Shown here: in pieces, positions 48,486-61,917 of the stretch
Layout of the letters: the number at the start of each line of letters is the position of its first letter
How positions within the stretch are numbered: the first letter of the stretch is position 1
DNA from: Gossypium raimondii
Taxonomy: Eukaryota > Streptophyta > Magnoliopsida > Malvales > Malvaceae
Assembly (NCBI RefSeq): GCF_025698545.1
Contig: NC_068571.1
Coordinates: 48,517,733 to 48,581,732, forward strand
Direction: 5' to 3'
Length of the DNA: 64,000 nt
Translations under genes and position numbers: made by a program
The notes under the pieces: generated by a model
Database searches by the model: none
Told to the model about the DNA's origin: nothing
Seen by the model: the letters and a program-made list of their open reading frames with translations, nothing else

Positions 48486-48493
48486 TATTTATA
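48486..48493 (-). promoter_or_regulatory. TATA box of the glycine-rich protein gene
   Basis: TATAAATA on the minus strand, 62 bp upstream of the ATG, predicting a leader of about 30 nt. The flanking CCCCCC/GGGGGG runs are striking but unexplained. Confidence 0.65.
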
Positions 48494-48729
48494 ATGGGGG
48501 GTTGGATTTTGACATTTAAAGGCCACTTGTTGTGATGGTATTTTACTTTTTATATGGGTGCACATGTATGTAATGGATCGAATTTTTTTGCCCACAAAGA
48601 TAGAAGCACTACCACGCCTGAATCCCACCACCGCCCTTTTTAACTTAAACTAAAAAGGTCAATTTCTTCTGTTAGTCCCCTAAGTTATGGATTTAGTACT
48701 TAAACTTTAATTTGATTATTTTATTTTTT

Positions 48730-48800
48730 GGTACAATGATGATTCGAACCCAGGCTATTCATGGAAAGATGAACATCTGACCAATAGGCCACCACAACAA
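48730..48800 (-). mobile_element. Possible tRNA-derived SINE head
   Basis: On the minus strand, TGGCCTATTGGTC resembles a pol III A box and GGGTTCGAATCA a B box, about 45 nt apart, followed by an A-rich tail. This suggests a short SINE remnant. No target duplication or full-length body seen. Confidence 0.4.
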
Positions 48801-51708
48801 GGGTTTTTGAATTTGTCAAATTTAACATCTGTAATTTTTTAATTTTGAAATTTTAGTCATCACTAAACGATAACGGTTAAATTTACTTGGTAAAAGGCTG
48901 CTATTAATTTTGTATTATATGTGTAAAGTTTTAAATTTATCCATGTTCTCTAGTTGGATCATCCTTAGTTACTATATGCTTTAAAAATTTTAAAATTTAG
49001 TATTAATGTAAACGAAAATTGTTAAATCTATTAATCGGGCTCTTTTTTTGTATTTATGTGAATAATATGTGAGAATAACAAACTTATATAGAATTACATA
49101 CGTGACAAAATGTCTGCCACATCAAAATTTGAAAATAGTATAACTTAATAGCTATCTTTTGGCCATGACTAAAACCTTCAAATTCTAAAAGTACCTGTTA
49201 CCGAAATTGACCAAAATAAAGTACATGGACTACATCCATAACTTGTGCATGGTACAGGGACTAATAGCAAAATTTAACCAAATTAAAAACATAAAAACTC
49301 ATTGTACATCAATATTTTACACTCATGATATGTTTCATTGTCTTGTCTTTCATGCCTTTAAAATGCATGAAACTAAAAAAAAAAAAAAAAAAAAAAGTTC
49401 CAAGCCACTAACTTTGTTATTTGGTTATCCATATTAATGGAGAAGATGTAATTAAACGTTGAAGAAACTTCATGATTATGTCAATTCTTTTTTAATGCTA
49501 AGCTCGAGCAGTGAACCTCAACATGGGTTATATTACCTGAGAAGTCCTTATACTATAGGATGAAGTGTAAATCAATCACTCTACGTATAAAAACAAGTAA
49601 TGTAATTTTTGTACATTTAAATTTTAAGCTTCGGGGACCTTGAACATTAGAAAATGTTGATTTTTCATGTTTTCATCTGAAAAATAACCAAATTTTTTTA
49701 GCATATTATGGGCGTAGTTAGAACGGGCAATTAGTGGACTTGTCTCCTTTTAGCTACGAGGTATAATATTTATTTTAGTCCCTTTTATTTATGAGGTATT
49801 TAAATTAAGTTCCTTTTAAATAATTTTTTTAGTTTTTAGCCCCTCAAACTTTTAAAATTTTATTTTATCTCCCTGATGGATTGCTGGCTTCGACTTTTTT
49901 TTTTAAAAAGAGTTAAGAAACTGAAGTATCGAATTATATGCCTAAATTAGGCATGGGTTGCCCCATGGGTCCAACAGGCCTTAGGGTCTCATTGCAAAAA
50001 CTAGCAAAAGAAAGAAGATATTTGGTGAAACGAAAGATATTTTTAGGGGTTTGAATTTCATGGATGTAAAATATCAACTAAGAGAGAGGTATGGGGTTTG
50101 GGTGATGCTCAGGCAAAGTTGGTAAAGGTGCAGGCAATTGAGTCGGTTGTATCTTTAACAGACCAAGCCAACAAGGCCACATGGAGATACGTACGTACGT
50201 ACGTACATATAGATAGATATACATGCACACATACAAGAAGAAATTAAAATTTTTCTGTTTGAGACGATGTTAGGTTATATATTTTTATGAAAGTTAAATT
50301 ATAATTTTCTCATATATTTTTATAATTATTATAAGGGTTAATCAAAATTTTATTATTTTTAAGGGTTAAACTATAACTTCATCATATATTTTATTTTATA
50401 AATTTATAATTTTGAAGTGATTAAAACATAATTATCCCATTTTTGGTTGGCCAAGCCCTTCTGAATGCATATGCATACACATACATACATACATAAATAA
50501 TCACAAGCCAAATAGTAACCATCCCAATTCCCAATCCATTACTCTCTTTTTTTCTCAACTATGATGGCAACAGGGAAGGATGGCTCGAGTTTTTTTCCGG
50601 TCTCGGTTTGACTTGACACAGGAGTGCATCTAAGAGGGTTGTTAGGAATCCCGGTTCCCTGATTTTTTTTTTCATTTAAGTTTTTTTATATTTTATAAAA
50701 TTTTAAATTAATAATAATAAATTATACGTTAGCCTTCAAAAATGATAAACATTTTATTTAATATTCTAAAAATTATAAAGATATAAACCATTAAAATAAT
50801 AAAATTATATTTTTATTATCATAAAATATAAAATTTAGTTTCGCCCCAAAAATTTTCTAACTTCGCTCTGTCTCGTAAATCATATTTCTGGATCCGCCAC
50901 TAACTTGACCCATATATTGGATGTATAACATGATAAACAATTCCATCTTAATTTTAGAACAATTCAAGACCCAAACCTGATTCTGAAAATAAACAGATAA
51001 AAAATACAAAAGAGATTCATACAAAACAAGCATAAATGTTTTTTTTTTAAGAAAAAAGAATGATTTAATACCTTCGCAGAGAATGAACCGAAATAACCCC
51101 ACAAATCCTTAGGAATGGAGAGGCCGCAAGGAGAATTGTAAAAAGAAAATAAATTAAATATATAAAAGGTTTGGGAAAATAAATAATAATAATAATAATA
51201 ATAATTTGTAAAACTTGCCTACAGATTTGCAAAATATGGGCAAGAGACTAAGCGAGGCGGCAAGAAACCATAGAAAAACCTTTGGTAAAATAATGGTTTA
51301 ATTCTAAATTTCATCCTTTACTTTACAAAAATTAAAAATAGTCCTCTACTTTAATGTGTCAAAAGTCTCTCCATTTTACATAAACTAATGATTTTTTATT
51401 TTAATTTTTTGCATATAAATTGTTTTTTCCCTTAAGGATGTATATCGTTAATTCCAACCATATATATATATATATATATTTGTTAAATTGCTGATTTCGA
51501 GATCAATAGCTTAGTGGTAATGTTTAACAATATTACTCAATTGGACTAACTTGTCATTTTTCTTAAAATATAAGAATCAAATTCTAAAAATTAAAATAAA
51601 AGGACTAATTTCTCAACTTTATAAAGAGAAGGATGAAAATTAAATTAAACCTAAATAATATATAATATACAGTAGCATTTTGTAATAATCCTAGTCTAAG
51701 CCATGCAG

Positions 51709-51743
<35 letters not shown>

Positions 51744-53389
51744 TTCATCTGATTTTTATGATATTTCAATTTGTCTCAAAATTTTATATTATTTTATATA
51801 TATTAACTTTTATTATATTAAATCAAATATATATTATAAAATTTTATAAAATAAGATATTATAAAAATACATGAAAATTTTTAAGAAATAAAAATATAGT
51901 TATTATAAAACTATATATTAAAATAAAATAAAATAATTAATAAAATTGAAAAAGAACATTTTAGTAAATACATCAATAGAAATGATATGAAAATTTTACT
52001 TAAATTGGATCTTAATCGACTCTGAAATAGTAATATAGAAATAAAACCCCATCCATTTTTAAATTCGATTTTCAAAACGAAAAACTCATCCTATAAAATT
52101 AAATTAGATCAAATCCGATAATTTTGAGAATTCTTTTTACCATCCCTATAACCGGTCAAAATTGGAGGAAATGTCGGTTTTAAAAAATATTTAAGAAAAT
52201 AGATCAATTTTGGAGAGAGAAATAGAAAACGCGTTTTATAGGCACGCTTTCTAACTTTTTGAATACATTAGTTTATTTAGTTAGATAGTTAAATGCTAGT
52301 GGTTTTGTCATTGAGTCTTAAGTTAAATAATAATGATTTTATATCCTTTAGTCGCAGGTTCGATTCAATGTGTTTTTTATTTCTTTCTTCATAATCGACC
52401 TATTTTCCTATCGAAAAGGTGGTACATTTCCCTAAATATTTTTTAAAATCAACATTTTCTCCAATTTTAACCCCAATAATCCTATGTTTTTTTTTTTACC
52501 AAAGTAGTTGTAATAATTAGTTACTTGAGAGGAGGAAAAGAAAAGGTACTTTTTGCTTGTGGTGTAATGGGAGGAGATAACAACTTTTGACTTCCACATT
52601 TTTATTTTATTAGGGGATCTAAATTTTCATCCCTTTCACGAAAATGATATGATCTTGACACGTGATATCTCTTCTTTTTCTTTCATGATTTTCCATTTTC
52701 TTTTTTTTTTTTTATTGTTTGAAGTCTGAGAAAAATAAAAATCTGAGGGACTTTGTGGTTTTAGACCACATTTTAGTTTGATTAAAATTTGATATTAGTC
52801 CATGTGTTGTTGGTAAGTTGTGATATCTATTAAATTTATTAAGTTAAGTTTTATTATTTCTTATGATATAAATTTATTATCGTATGTGTAATATCATCCG
52901 ACATGTATTATTCACAAAAAACCGGTTAATGGATTTAACAACTATTATTTGTATTAAAATTGAAATTTCAAATTGATAAATAGAATAATTAAAATTTATG
53001 CATGGTATAAGACTAGTTCTAAAATTTAACTGAATATATTTAACTGCTACTATTTTGTCAAGGCTAAAATTTTAAAATTTAAAAAGTACAATGATTAAAA
53101 TTAATTGAATGAATAAGTACATGAAATAAAATTGTTCGGATTGAAGTATAAAGGACTAGATCTACAAGTTTTATAAAATGTAAAGACTAATAGCATAATT
53201 TTACCTTTCAATTTCACGTGAGCAAACCATCCACAGAATCTGCAGAAACGTAGCAGCAATTATAGACATTTTTAAAACATAAAACAAAGGCAGGCCCCTA
53301 GGTTCGATTTTTCTATGCCACAACTTGCACATAAACATAACAAAATTAGTATTATAATTAGATGAAATATATACAATGGGCAAAGGTAA
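48801..53389. other. Long AT-rich spacer, no gene recognised
   Basis: Nothing coding is supported over 4.6 kb. Small repeats only: a TACG tetranucleotide tract (50188-50206), an AAT trinucleotide tract (51182-51208), and AT tracts near 51460-51480 and 51713-51738. A B-box-like GGTTCGATTC occurs at about 52357. Confidence 0.5.
51182..51208. repeat. AAT microsatellite
   Basis: Uninterrupted run of AAT units, nine copies. Confidence 0.9.
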
Positions 53390-53985
53390 ATGTATCAGGG
53401 AAGCCCCCATACTTAGAGGTGGATTGCATTTCACCTCTCTATTGGAAAATGCTCAAATTAGCCCTTATACATTTCGAAACATGTAAATTAGTCCATTCGC
53501 TAAATTTTTTCTGTTAAATAATGACATGGACATGCTGGAAATTATTTTTATGGGTAAGCTATAACTATGCATTTTGTTCTATTTTGGTCACTCAACTATT
53601 AATTTTTAAAATTTTAAAGTTAGGACTAAATTGACAAATTTTGTAAATATTGAGAGCTAAATTTATTTATTTTTTATATTTAGGATTAAATTGATAGAAT
53701 ATGTAAATATTAGAGGGCTAATTTTGTTACTAAACAAACAAACAAAAAAGTCGACAAAAGCTCGAGTAACTAAAATATTTTCGTAAAGTTTAGTGACTAA
53801 TTTGAAAAAAAAATAATTAGGTGACCAAAATAGAACAAAGTTTAGTGACCAGCATGTCCACATCATCATTTAACATAAAAATTAATAGAATGACTAACTT
53901 AGAAGTTTCAAAATGTATAAAAACTAATTTACTTATTTTTTCAATAAAAAAATTTGACATCCAATCCACTAATACTTTTACCAAA
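53390..53985. repeat. Nested foldback elements
   Basis: The outer arms (53390-53545 and 53850-53985) share GGTAAATGTATCAGGG against the inverted CCACTAATACTTTTACC, ends related to the GGTAAAAGTACC MITE family. Inside lies a second inverted pair: TTGTTCTATTTTGGTCACTC (near 53574) against GTGACCAAAATAGAACAAAG (near 53821). This is best read as one foldback inserted into another. Non-coding. Confidence 0.6.
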
Positions 53986-54887
53986 CACTTTGCTTAGACT
54001 CGATTATTGCCAATGGGTTGTAATTGCACCTGCACTAAATTTTTATTAGGGTTTTCAATGGCTTAAATCACTTACTTAACCACTTTCAATTTTAATTGAT
54101 TAATCGACCCATCGACTTCATATCGGTCTATTGACGTACTTGTTTTTTTTTTATTTGTTATGTTTCATTAATTAATTTAATTTTAAATAAAAATTAATAA
54201 ACTACGAGATTATTTTATTATGTGTTGTATTGTATTATAAAAATTATATAGAATTTCGAGTAATACAATAATGGAGATTTACACCGTAAGGAACACGAAA
54301 AGTCGCTAAAAGTGGTTGCTTAAGACTCAAGAGAGTTGAGATCATACTTTAGTGTATGCGTACAGAGACATCCCAAAGCTTGGTTCCAAAATAAATTCTA
54401 GTCTTGATTCATTTTTGGGTTATCCCGTCCTATCTAAAAAGCTCGTTTTACTATTTAAAATTAATACAATATTGAATATATATATTTATAATTAAATTTA
54501 AATTTAAAAATCAAGCCCAACCCAAAAATCAAGCCGAGCCAAGCCAACTACTTAACTCATGAACAAGTGTAATGGTCACTATATTTTCTGACCCCTTCAT
54601 CTCCTTCTGGAAGAAAGAGTATTCGTAGATGGAGGAAGGCTTGAATTGAGGTTTTTTTTGTTACCTCTCTAGCGGAGTCAAAATTAGGATTAAGGTATGT
54701 GTCAAATGTGGTCACCTCTGAAATTGGTAAATTTGAGAAATCGAAAACATTGATAAGATCAGATCTGATATGATGGCAATCATTGGTGGCACAATGCTCC
54801 TTCCATATAATGCATCCCCAATAGCGTGGGGTGCCTAAATGCGAGAGGTATTGAGGGTGGGAGGTGCGTAGATATGCAGAGAGAGTA
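53986..54887. other. Spacer, nothing recognised
   Basis: AT-rich, with a somewhat more balanced stretch around 54570-54880. I found no open frame with recognisable motifs. Confidence 0.45.
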
Positions 54888-55040
54888 AGGATGGGTTTGG
54901 ATGGACAATTGGGTGCGGTGCGGTGCGTTTAGTTTACTTTTTATCTCACGCTACAGGATTGCTATAGTATCTAGTCTCACCGCCACCATTATTTTTACAC
55001 TAACCGCAGGTAAACACACCGCCCATCCAAACCCACCCTA
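54888..55040. mobile_element. Short MITE with GGATGGGTTTGGATGG ends
   Basis: Left TAA-GGATGGGTTTGGATGG, right CCATCCAAACCCACCC-TAA: long terminal inverted repeats and a TAA 3-bp duplication, as for PIF/Harbinger-type MITEs. The core has GGTGCGGTGCGGTGCG. A diverged copy is at 10782-10911. Confidence 0.75.
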
Positions 55041-55471
55041 AGTTTTATTAAAGAAACGAGATAATTCTTGATTATGAAGTTGAGTCAAAATTATTTGAAT
55101 TTAGTTTAAATTATATATTATGATTGGTTGGGTTTGATCGGTTTAGATTAAAAATAATCCAGTTAGATTAATTTAAACTATTTTTATATTTTTAAATAAT
55201 TATTTAAATTTTGATTGAGTTAGAGTTATAAATAAATCGACACCAATTCAGTTAGATAAATTACAAAAGATAACCATATGTATTTATAAAAGTTATATTA
55301 TTCCAGTCTACTTTAGCTTTTTTAATCAATAAAATTTTGCATATGATAGAATTTGAACTCATAACATTTGTACCGATGAAATTTTAACTTTACCATTCAA
55401 CCAAAGCTTTATTCTAAAATGTTTTGTACATTTTAATTTTATTATGCACATTTTATCACCTTCGTCAATTA
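55041..55471. other. AT-rich flank of the Helitron
   Basis: No gene. The last part (TTTGTACATTTTAATTTTAT near 55420) recurs downstream of the Helitron 5' end near 55720, which suggests an earlier related insertion. Confidence 0.45.
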
Positions 55472-56171
55472 TCTATACTATTATTTAAGCACTCGACTAA
55501 GTTAATGTCACAAGTCAACCGAGAACCAACTCAATTAGAGAAATTTCGAAATTATCCTTTCATCATTAAAATATGGTTATATTATCGAGGGTATTTTAGT
55601 CATTTTCATTTTAAAAATCAATAAAAATATGCCTAACGTAAATTTTGAACCCTTGCCAATTAAGTTAGTAAAACTTAAATTTACCGGTCAATTGAAGTTT
55701 TACTTTAATTTTTTATACAATTTTATTTTAATATGTACATTTTATTACTTCCATCAATTATATATCTATACTTCTATTTAAACATTTGACTGAGTTAGTG
55801 TCACGAGTCAACCGGACACCAACACGATTAGAGAAATTATGGAAATATCTTTACATAATTAAATTTAGATTTAATAATATTGTTGATTGAGTTGGTGTCA
55901 TAAATTAACTCGACACCAACTTAGGATTGATAACAACACCATGTTAAGCAATTGTACTAATTTAGTATTCTTAATCTGCTGTATCGTGTGTTTAAATTTC
56001 ATTTTACTTATAATTCAAAATTTTTATTTAAATATTGTACATATTTCATGTGTCATTATTAATTAGTTTCAAACCATACATTTCATTATTTAATGTATAT
56101 TATTTTTAATCATGTATCTATGTTCTAAATACGTGATTTTCACACGCATATGCGTGTGAAAGAATTTCTAG
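55472..56171 (+). mobile_element. Non-autonomous Helitron, 700 bp
   Basis: The 5' end is TCTATACTATTATTTAAGC, right after an A. The 3' end is CTAG (56168-56171), right before a T. Six bases inside the 3' end is a 24-nt perfect palindrome (56138-56161, centre GCATATGC). TC start, hairpin, CTRR end and insertion between A and T are the four hallmarks of Helitrons. There is no helicase coding, so it needs a helper element. A second TC-type start (TCTATACTTCTATTTAAAC, 55765) lies inside, pointing to a nested or tandem pair. Confidence 0.8.
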
Positions 56172-58811
56172 TATATATTAATAATATTATTGATCAAGTT
56201 TGTTTAATAAGTTAACTCGATATCAACTCAAGATTGACGACAACACCATAATAAACACTTATAGTACATTTAATATTTTTAATTTGATGTATTTAAATTT
56301 CGCTTTTACTCACAAATTATTTATTTTTCATTTTAATATTGTATTATTATTAATTAGTTTCAAACCATATATTTCATCAATTATTGTCTAAACACATCAC
56401 TATTTTGTAAAAATCAAAGTTTTAAACCAAAAGTGTCAATTTAATAGTGTTTTCTTTAAACCTGGAAAAAACATAATTGTCATTAAAAGGGTGAATGGAG
56501 TTTTAAATGTAGTTTTATTATAGGGATCAAATTAAATTAGTCTCGTTATTATTAAATAGATTAATTTAGTCATTTTATAATTTAAAAGAATCAAATAAAG
56601 CCAAATTAAAATAGATTTAACATTTATTGTATAAAAAATCATTTACTATTTAACAAAGTTAATACTTTTAAAATAAATTTTGTTCGTAAATGAAATATTT
56701 TGTTTGAATTGATTGTAATTGAAAAATATTTTTCAAAATATTTTTATTTGGTTAATGTCAACTCTATTACAATTTAGACTTATTTAATTCTTTTAATAGT
56801 ATAGAGACTAAATTGATCCATTTAATAATAGATGAACCAATTTGATATGATATTTATAGGACAAGACCTTTCAAATACTTTAACCTCATTAAAAGTTCTA
56901 CGGTATAAGTAAATCGCACGATGTCATTTGCTAATAAATTTATTTAATTATATTTTTTATTTCATGTATGCATAAATGTTTTAGGATATTAATTGGATTG
57001 TGGATTAAGATAATATTCAATTTAGATTTTAAAATTATTATCCACTATGAGTGTAAATAGATATTCCTAATATCTGAATCTACTGGTTATAAAAATGGTT
57101 ATTGTTTTGAATTTATATATATGAAAAGAAGTTTAGCATATTTGAATTAAAATTTTTTCAGATTTGGATATCTATTTTTTTAAATTTGAAATTATCATTT
57201 TCTTTATGGATTGGCCAAATTCAGATTGAAGTTATCAAAATTTTAGTTATGATTGTGAAATGTGCCCATTTTTATTAGATTCGTTGACTTTTTTAAATAT
57301 AAATTTATTGATATTCGATAATCACAATGGACCCAAATTAAATTTAAAATCAAATTAAGTTAAACTCTTAAACGAAGAGCAAGACTCCTCCAAAATTATT
57401 TTCTTCATTTATTTGACTCGACCTTGAAATCTCGTTTAAAAAATATCAAACTTTTTATCATTCAATCGAAAAAGTAATTAGTTATCCAGTTATGAATTAT
57501 GATTGCTGAGGGCGGAAGGAAAGGCATAATTACAGGTATATAGATTGAAGTAGAGATTGGAAAAACCTTTTGGTAGTGGAAGTAATTGGGCAAGGACCTA
57601 ACTAAATTTCAACATGTCTAGAATCTAGGGTACATAGGTGGTTCCACAACTAGAATATTTTCCAATTTACTGGGCCATTCACCCACGAAAATTCATGTTT
57701 AATATTAGGACAAAGAGCCCCCATTTTCAATGGAGCACACCAAATCTATAAGCTCAACTTGTAAACTTCACCTTCAATTGGCTCAACTCGTGCGGGAATG
57801 TTTGCCTAAAATGGTATGACAGGGATGGCAGTAGGGTGGAATAAAAGGGGTATTAAGAATAAATTTTTAAGGGTTTTATCACGATAGATTATAATAATAG
57901 TGATAGATTTAAGATAATGAGGAGGAAGATAATTCATATGAGATTTAGTTTTTTGTGTATCACTGATGCAACGGGTTTTTAAAGATTTTTGACAATTTTT
58001 CTTGGTTGATGGTATTTATCGTCCGGTTAATTTGATGATTGCGAGACTAGGATGTAAAATTCAGTAATTTGAATAAATTGATCCATCTCTAATTTGTTTC
58101 TGAATTATTTCAGTATTGCGATTACTTTTAACTTGTCCTTCTCTTTTTGAAATTATTTTGCAAATATGACATTTCTGCTTTAACTTGTAGGGATTTATTT
58201 ATTGTTTGTACGATATGCTATACCTTTGTATTATTATTGTTTATAATTCTTATCAATAATAATATTTTCTTTAAAAAACATACTAATGTTAAGAAAAAAT
58301 TTAAATTGATTTTTAAAATTTTCCGTCCTTATTTTTACATAATTATTTTATAAAAACAATCATCTTATTACAAAATCATTGTAATCAATTATTTCGTTTC
58401 CTTTTCACTTATTGGCAAAGATGGTTAAGATTATTTTCTTTTCCAGTGTCCTTTCATTAATCTTCTTCTCTTTTCTTTTCTTTTTTTAATACTATAAATC
58501 AGAATTTAGTGTACGAAAACCCTTTTCTAAATATTAAAATTAAAAAAAGTTTTTCTTTTATAACTCACTCATGTATGAATAAATCATTGCTATGCACATG
58601 CCACAAGCCGATAATCTTTAAGGTGAAGTAAAATTTTTTTTGATGGGTTGGATTTTAATTGTATATTTTTATGAGAATTAGTAAAATAATTTTTTTTTAT
58701 TTTGGAGGTTGAGGCCTTTGCTAGCTCCTTGACGTTGTCCCTGGTAATTCCTACGACTTGAACCCATAATGTGGGTTGTGAGATGAACGTCTTTGACCTA
58801 TATAACACATA
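56172..58811. other. AT-rich spacer with Helitron-related debris at its start
   Basis: 56185-56400 repeats, diverged, part of the Helitron interior (TTAACTCGATATCAACTCAA and TTAGTTTCAAACCATATATTTC). Beyond that it is AT-rich with no recognised gene. A lone MITE-type end (AGGGATGGCA) is near 57826. Confidence 0.45.
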
Positions 58812-59190
58812 TGGGTAAAAGTATCATAGAGGCTCATGTATCAGAAGTCAAATTGCATTTGCTCCTCTACAAAAAAATGAACAAATTAGTCCTTTTGCAT
58901 TAGATCAAATAATAAATTGATCATTTCTATTATAAATTTCATCCATTTATACTATTAAAAACTAGCGTGGCTAATGGAATAATTAGACAGTGACACTTAG
59001 CGTGCAACATGTACCTCAGACTAACATATAAGGACTAGTTTTTAACTGTAAAAATTTAGAATTTTTAACAGAGTGCCTAATCTGCTATTTGATCTAATGC
59101 AAATGGACTAATTTACCCAATTTTAAAGTAAAATAAAATAAAATACAATTCTACTCTTATTATAAAAGACTCTATGATATTTTTACCAAT
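58812..59190. mobile_element. MULE-type MITE (GGTAAAAGTACC family)
   Basis: Left GGTAAAAGTATCATAGAGGC, right CTATGATATTTTTACC, with the family's inner phrases (AACAAATTAGTCCTTTTGC, then CTAATTTACCC). The flanking 9-mers do not match, so the duplication has decayed or the ends are imprecise. Confidence 0.65.
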
Positions 59191-59917
59191 AATTACAATA
59201 TTCAAATTTGAAATGAGTTAGAAACCTTGCAGATTCGAAAAATTCGGCCACCCTATGGTCGGACCACCTCACATGCAATGCGATGCGACACCCCTCCATT
59301 TCCCCAATCCAAGTTGCCTCATAAAATTGGACCCAAGTTCCCATTACTTCAACGCTGAAACTTGAGTATCCCTTTTGGCCCAACTTTCAACTATATTTAA
59401 TTTATTTATATACAATAATGTCAATTCTCAATAGTGAATGGTGCAGTGAAGGAATTGACCCATCACTAAAACAGTCCCATAATAATTTATATACATATAT
59501 TTGGTTGGATTTGCTAACGATTTAGAAGGCTGAAAACACTTGCAAGATATTTTCATCCAAATTTGGCTATCTTTTGATGATTTATGATACCACTTAGCTC
59601 CCCCACCCTTCCCTACTTAGACGTGGAGAGCAAATTTCAGTGAGTGAGGCTGTGAACGTTATCTACAACTAGAAAATAATATCTTAAAAAGATCATGTAG
59701 TGTTAGGCAGTAATTTTTACATAGATATAGTGTTGATGTGATTTATATCTGTTTTCAATTACATGATTATGTAGTGTTGGACAATATTTACACTAACGAG
59801 AGTGGTCCCATGGAGGGAAAAATAATATTAGATGGTGTAGGATTTGGATCTTCACGAAGCTTCTTACGTGTAAGGTTAATACAAGAAATGAAAGAAATGG
59901 AGTAGAGCAAAGGGGAT
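59191..59917. other. Spacer with a short balanced-composition segment
   Basis: Bases 59215-59390 are less AT-rich than the surroundings and hold a short minus-strand open frame. I do not recognise the product and do not call a gene. Confidence 0.4.
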
Positions 59918-60262
59918 AGGTAAAAGTATTATAAAGTTGTTTATATCAGGCGCCGGATTTCAATTTGTTCTCTCTACTAAAAAAATAGATAAATTAGTAC
60001 ATGTGTGTTAGATCAAAGAGTAAATTTGTCGTTCTATAAAAAAGATTCATCCAGTTCTATTGTAAAAACTGGTCCTTGTACATCAGTATAAGTATATGCG
60101 GCGTAACTTTTTTGTTATTCCGTCAATCATGCCAATTTTAACAGAACGGAACAATTTATCATTTGATTTAACGTATATTGACTAATTTATCTATTTTTTG
60201 AGTAATAAGTATAAAATGCAAATTGACTCCTAATATAAGAGCTCCAAAGATCTTTTACCTGG
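59918..60262. mobile_element. MULE-type MITE (GGTAAAAGTACC family), diverged
   Basis: Left GGTAAAAGTATTATAAAG and right AAAGATCTTTTACC are inverted, with inner ATAAATTAGTACATGTGTGT and AACGGAACAATTTATC phrases as in the other copies. No exact target duplication. Confidence 0.6.
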
Positions 60263-61879
60263 GATACATGCTCATTGTTGACAAATCTCTCTTAATATCA
60301 TTCAAGTACAACTCACACACCCATATGCCTACACAATTACACTATCATACATGTTAAACTTACACATCATTCCAAAAACTTGGGGAAGGAATAAACACCC
60401 TTGACTAATAGGTTTTATGTTGAGGTTCATTGTTGATGAATCTCAAAAGAGATTGTTTATATAGATGGATTTGGATGATCTTATAGGTTTCATGAATTAA
60501 TCTATTGTTGGTGATCAGTTGTGTTGATGGGCCTACCAACACCAAAATATTTATGGTCTAAATCTAATTATGGTTCCACTCCTATACAATGCAAATTAGA
60601 ATTTAATATTTTTAATAATATTAAATGTAGATTTAAATTAACAATACTGTTAGTTATTTTACATTAAAAGTGATGATTTTAAACCAACCTTAATGATAAT
60701 TCTAATATTTAGAGTTACTTTACTCTATTTTTCAAAGGTCTTAAGCAATACTAGAATCTAAACTAACTATAAAAAGGAGGCAATAGCAAAAATCTCAGTA
60801 CCAAAAATATATGCAAATTTTAAAGACATCCCAAAAAACCAAACTAACAAAATGAGCTAACAAAGGAAACATTTGCAAAACATACTACAATTAGATAGTC
60901 AAGGATAAATGATACTAATAAAAAAAATGCAAAATTTGGATTATTAGCATCAACTATCAAAAGCATTGTTTGATGTTTCCTTGTGTTTAGGTAACTTATA
61001 TGTTTAGGTTGGTGGTTCGAGTTCCTTTTGTACGCAACTGATTTAATGTTACGCACTATAATGACATTTTTCTTGGAAGCTTTATTGGTTATATCTTCAT
61101 CAATTGAGGCGTTTCTTCTCCGAAAACTAGCTCTCGATGGAAGAAAGAGACAAAACTTCAATACGAGACAATACCTACTATTGTTGAGGGTTCTGTCAAC
61201 TGCTCCACAGACAATACTTAAAAAAAAAATTCTTGAAAAAACTGACTTCCTAATAAAAAGTATGCCACTCGAACTTCCCAAAGTATAAACATTACTAGCA
61301 TATATGCACCAACAATAAGCTAAATCTACTTTCTTTAAACTTGTCTCAATTTTCAGTTACAATCAAAATAGAGATTACACAATTAATTGAACAAATCGAG
61401 GGACGAAGACAAAGAGCAAGCAATAGCATTGGCTCTTCCTCGATCAAATGGGATAATTGGTGGAAACAAGTTAAAAGGCAGACAGTGGAAACATACTTAG
61501 CACCAACCCATGCATTGTTTTCTCAGTCAAATTGAATAATGCCACTAATATCATTGGCATGGCCACAGGAAAACTAGAAAAAGGTTAGTCATATGAACTA
61601 ATTTAGGTTTTTTTTTAATAAATATTTTAAAACACTTTTTTATATTTTTTGAATTTCTTTTGAGAATTTTAATATTTTACTACTTTTTGAATTTTTATAA
61701 TTGGATTTTTATAGTTTTACATTCTTTAAAACTTGTTAGAATATTTTTTTCAAACATGGTAATGTCACGTCAACAATCGTTTACATATGAATTACCAAGT
61801 CGACATGATAATAATTGAGCCAGGTGCTATTAACGACCATGACAACAATTTTTTGATAAAAGAAAAGGTTATCTATCTA
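60263..61879. other. Spacer, no gene recognised
   Basis: Two adjacent plus-strand open stretches (about 61028-61288 and 61341-61535) and an overlapping minus-strand one have no motifs I recognise. They could be remnants of an old coding element. Otherwise AT-rich. Confidence 0.4.
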
Positions 61880-61917
61880 TCTATAATATTATTTAAGCAC
61901 TTTATTAAGTTGGTATC
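61880..61917 (+). mobile_element. Helitron 5' end interrupted by an LTR
   Basis: TCTATAATATTATTTAAGCA after an A matches the 5' end of the Helitron at 55472. Homology stops at 61918, where the LTR starts. Confidence 0.55.

Noticed and set aside
48730-48800. Functional tRNA gene on the minus strand
   Set aside because: Pol III boxes are present but acceptor and anticodon stems do not form; SINE remnant preferred.
52340-52375. B-box-like GGTTCGATTC as a tRNA or SINE
   Set aside because: No tRNA cloverleaf and only a poor A-box candidate upstream; a chance match is likely in 64 kb.
60844-61535. Open frames on both strands resembling a small gene
   Set aside because: No motif recognised, no coherent exon structure, overlapping frames on opposite strands.
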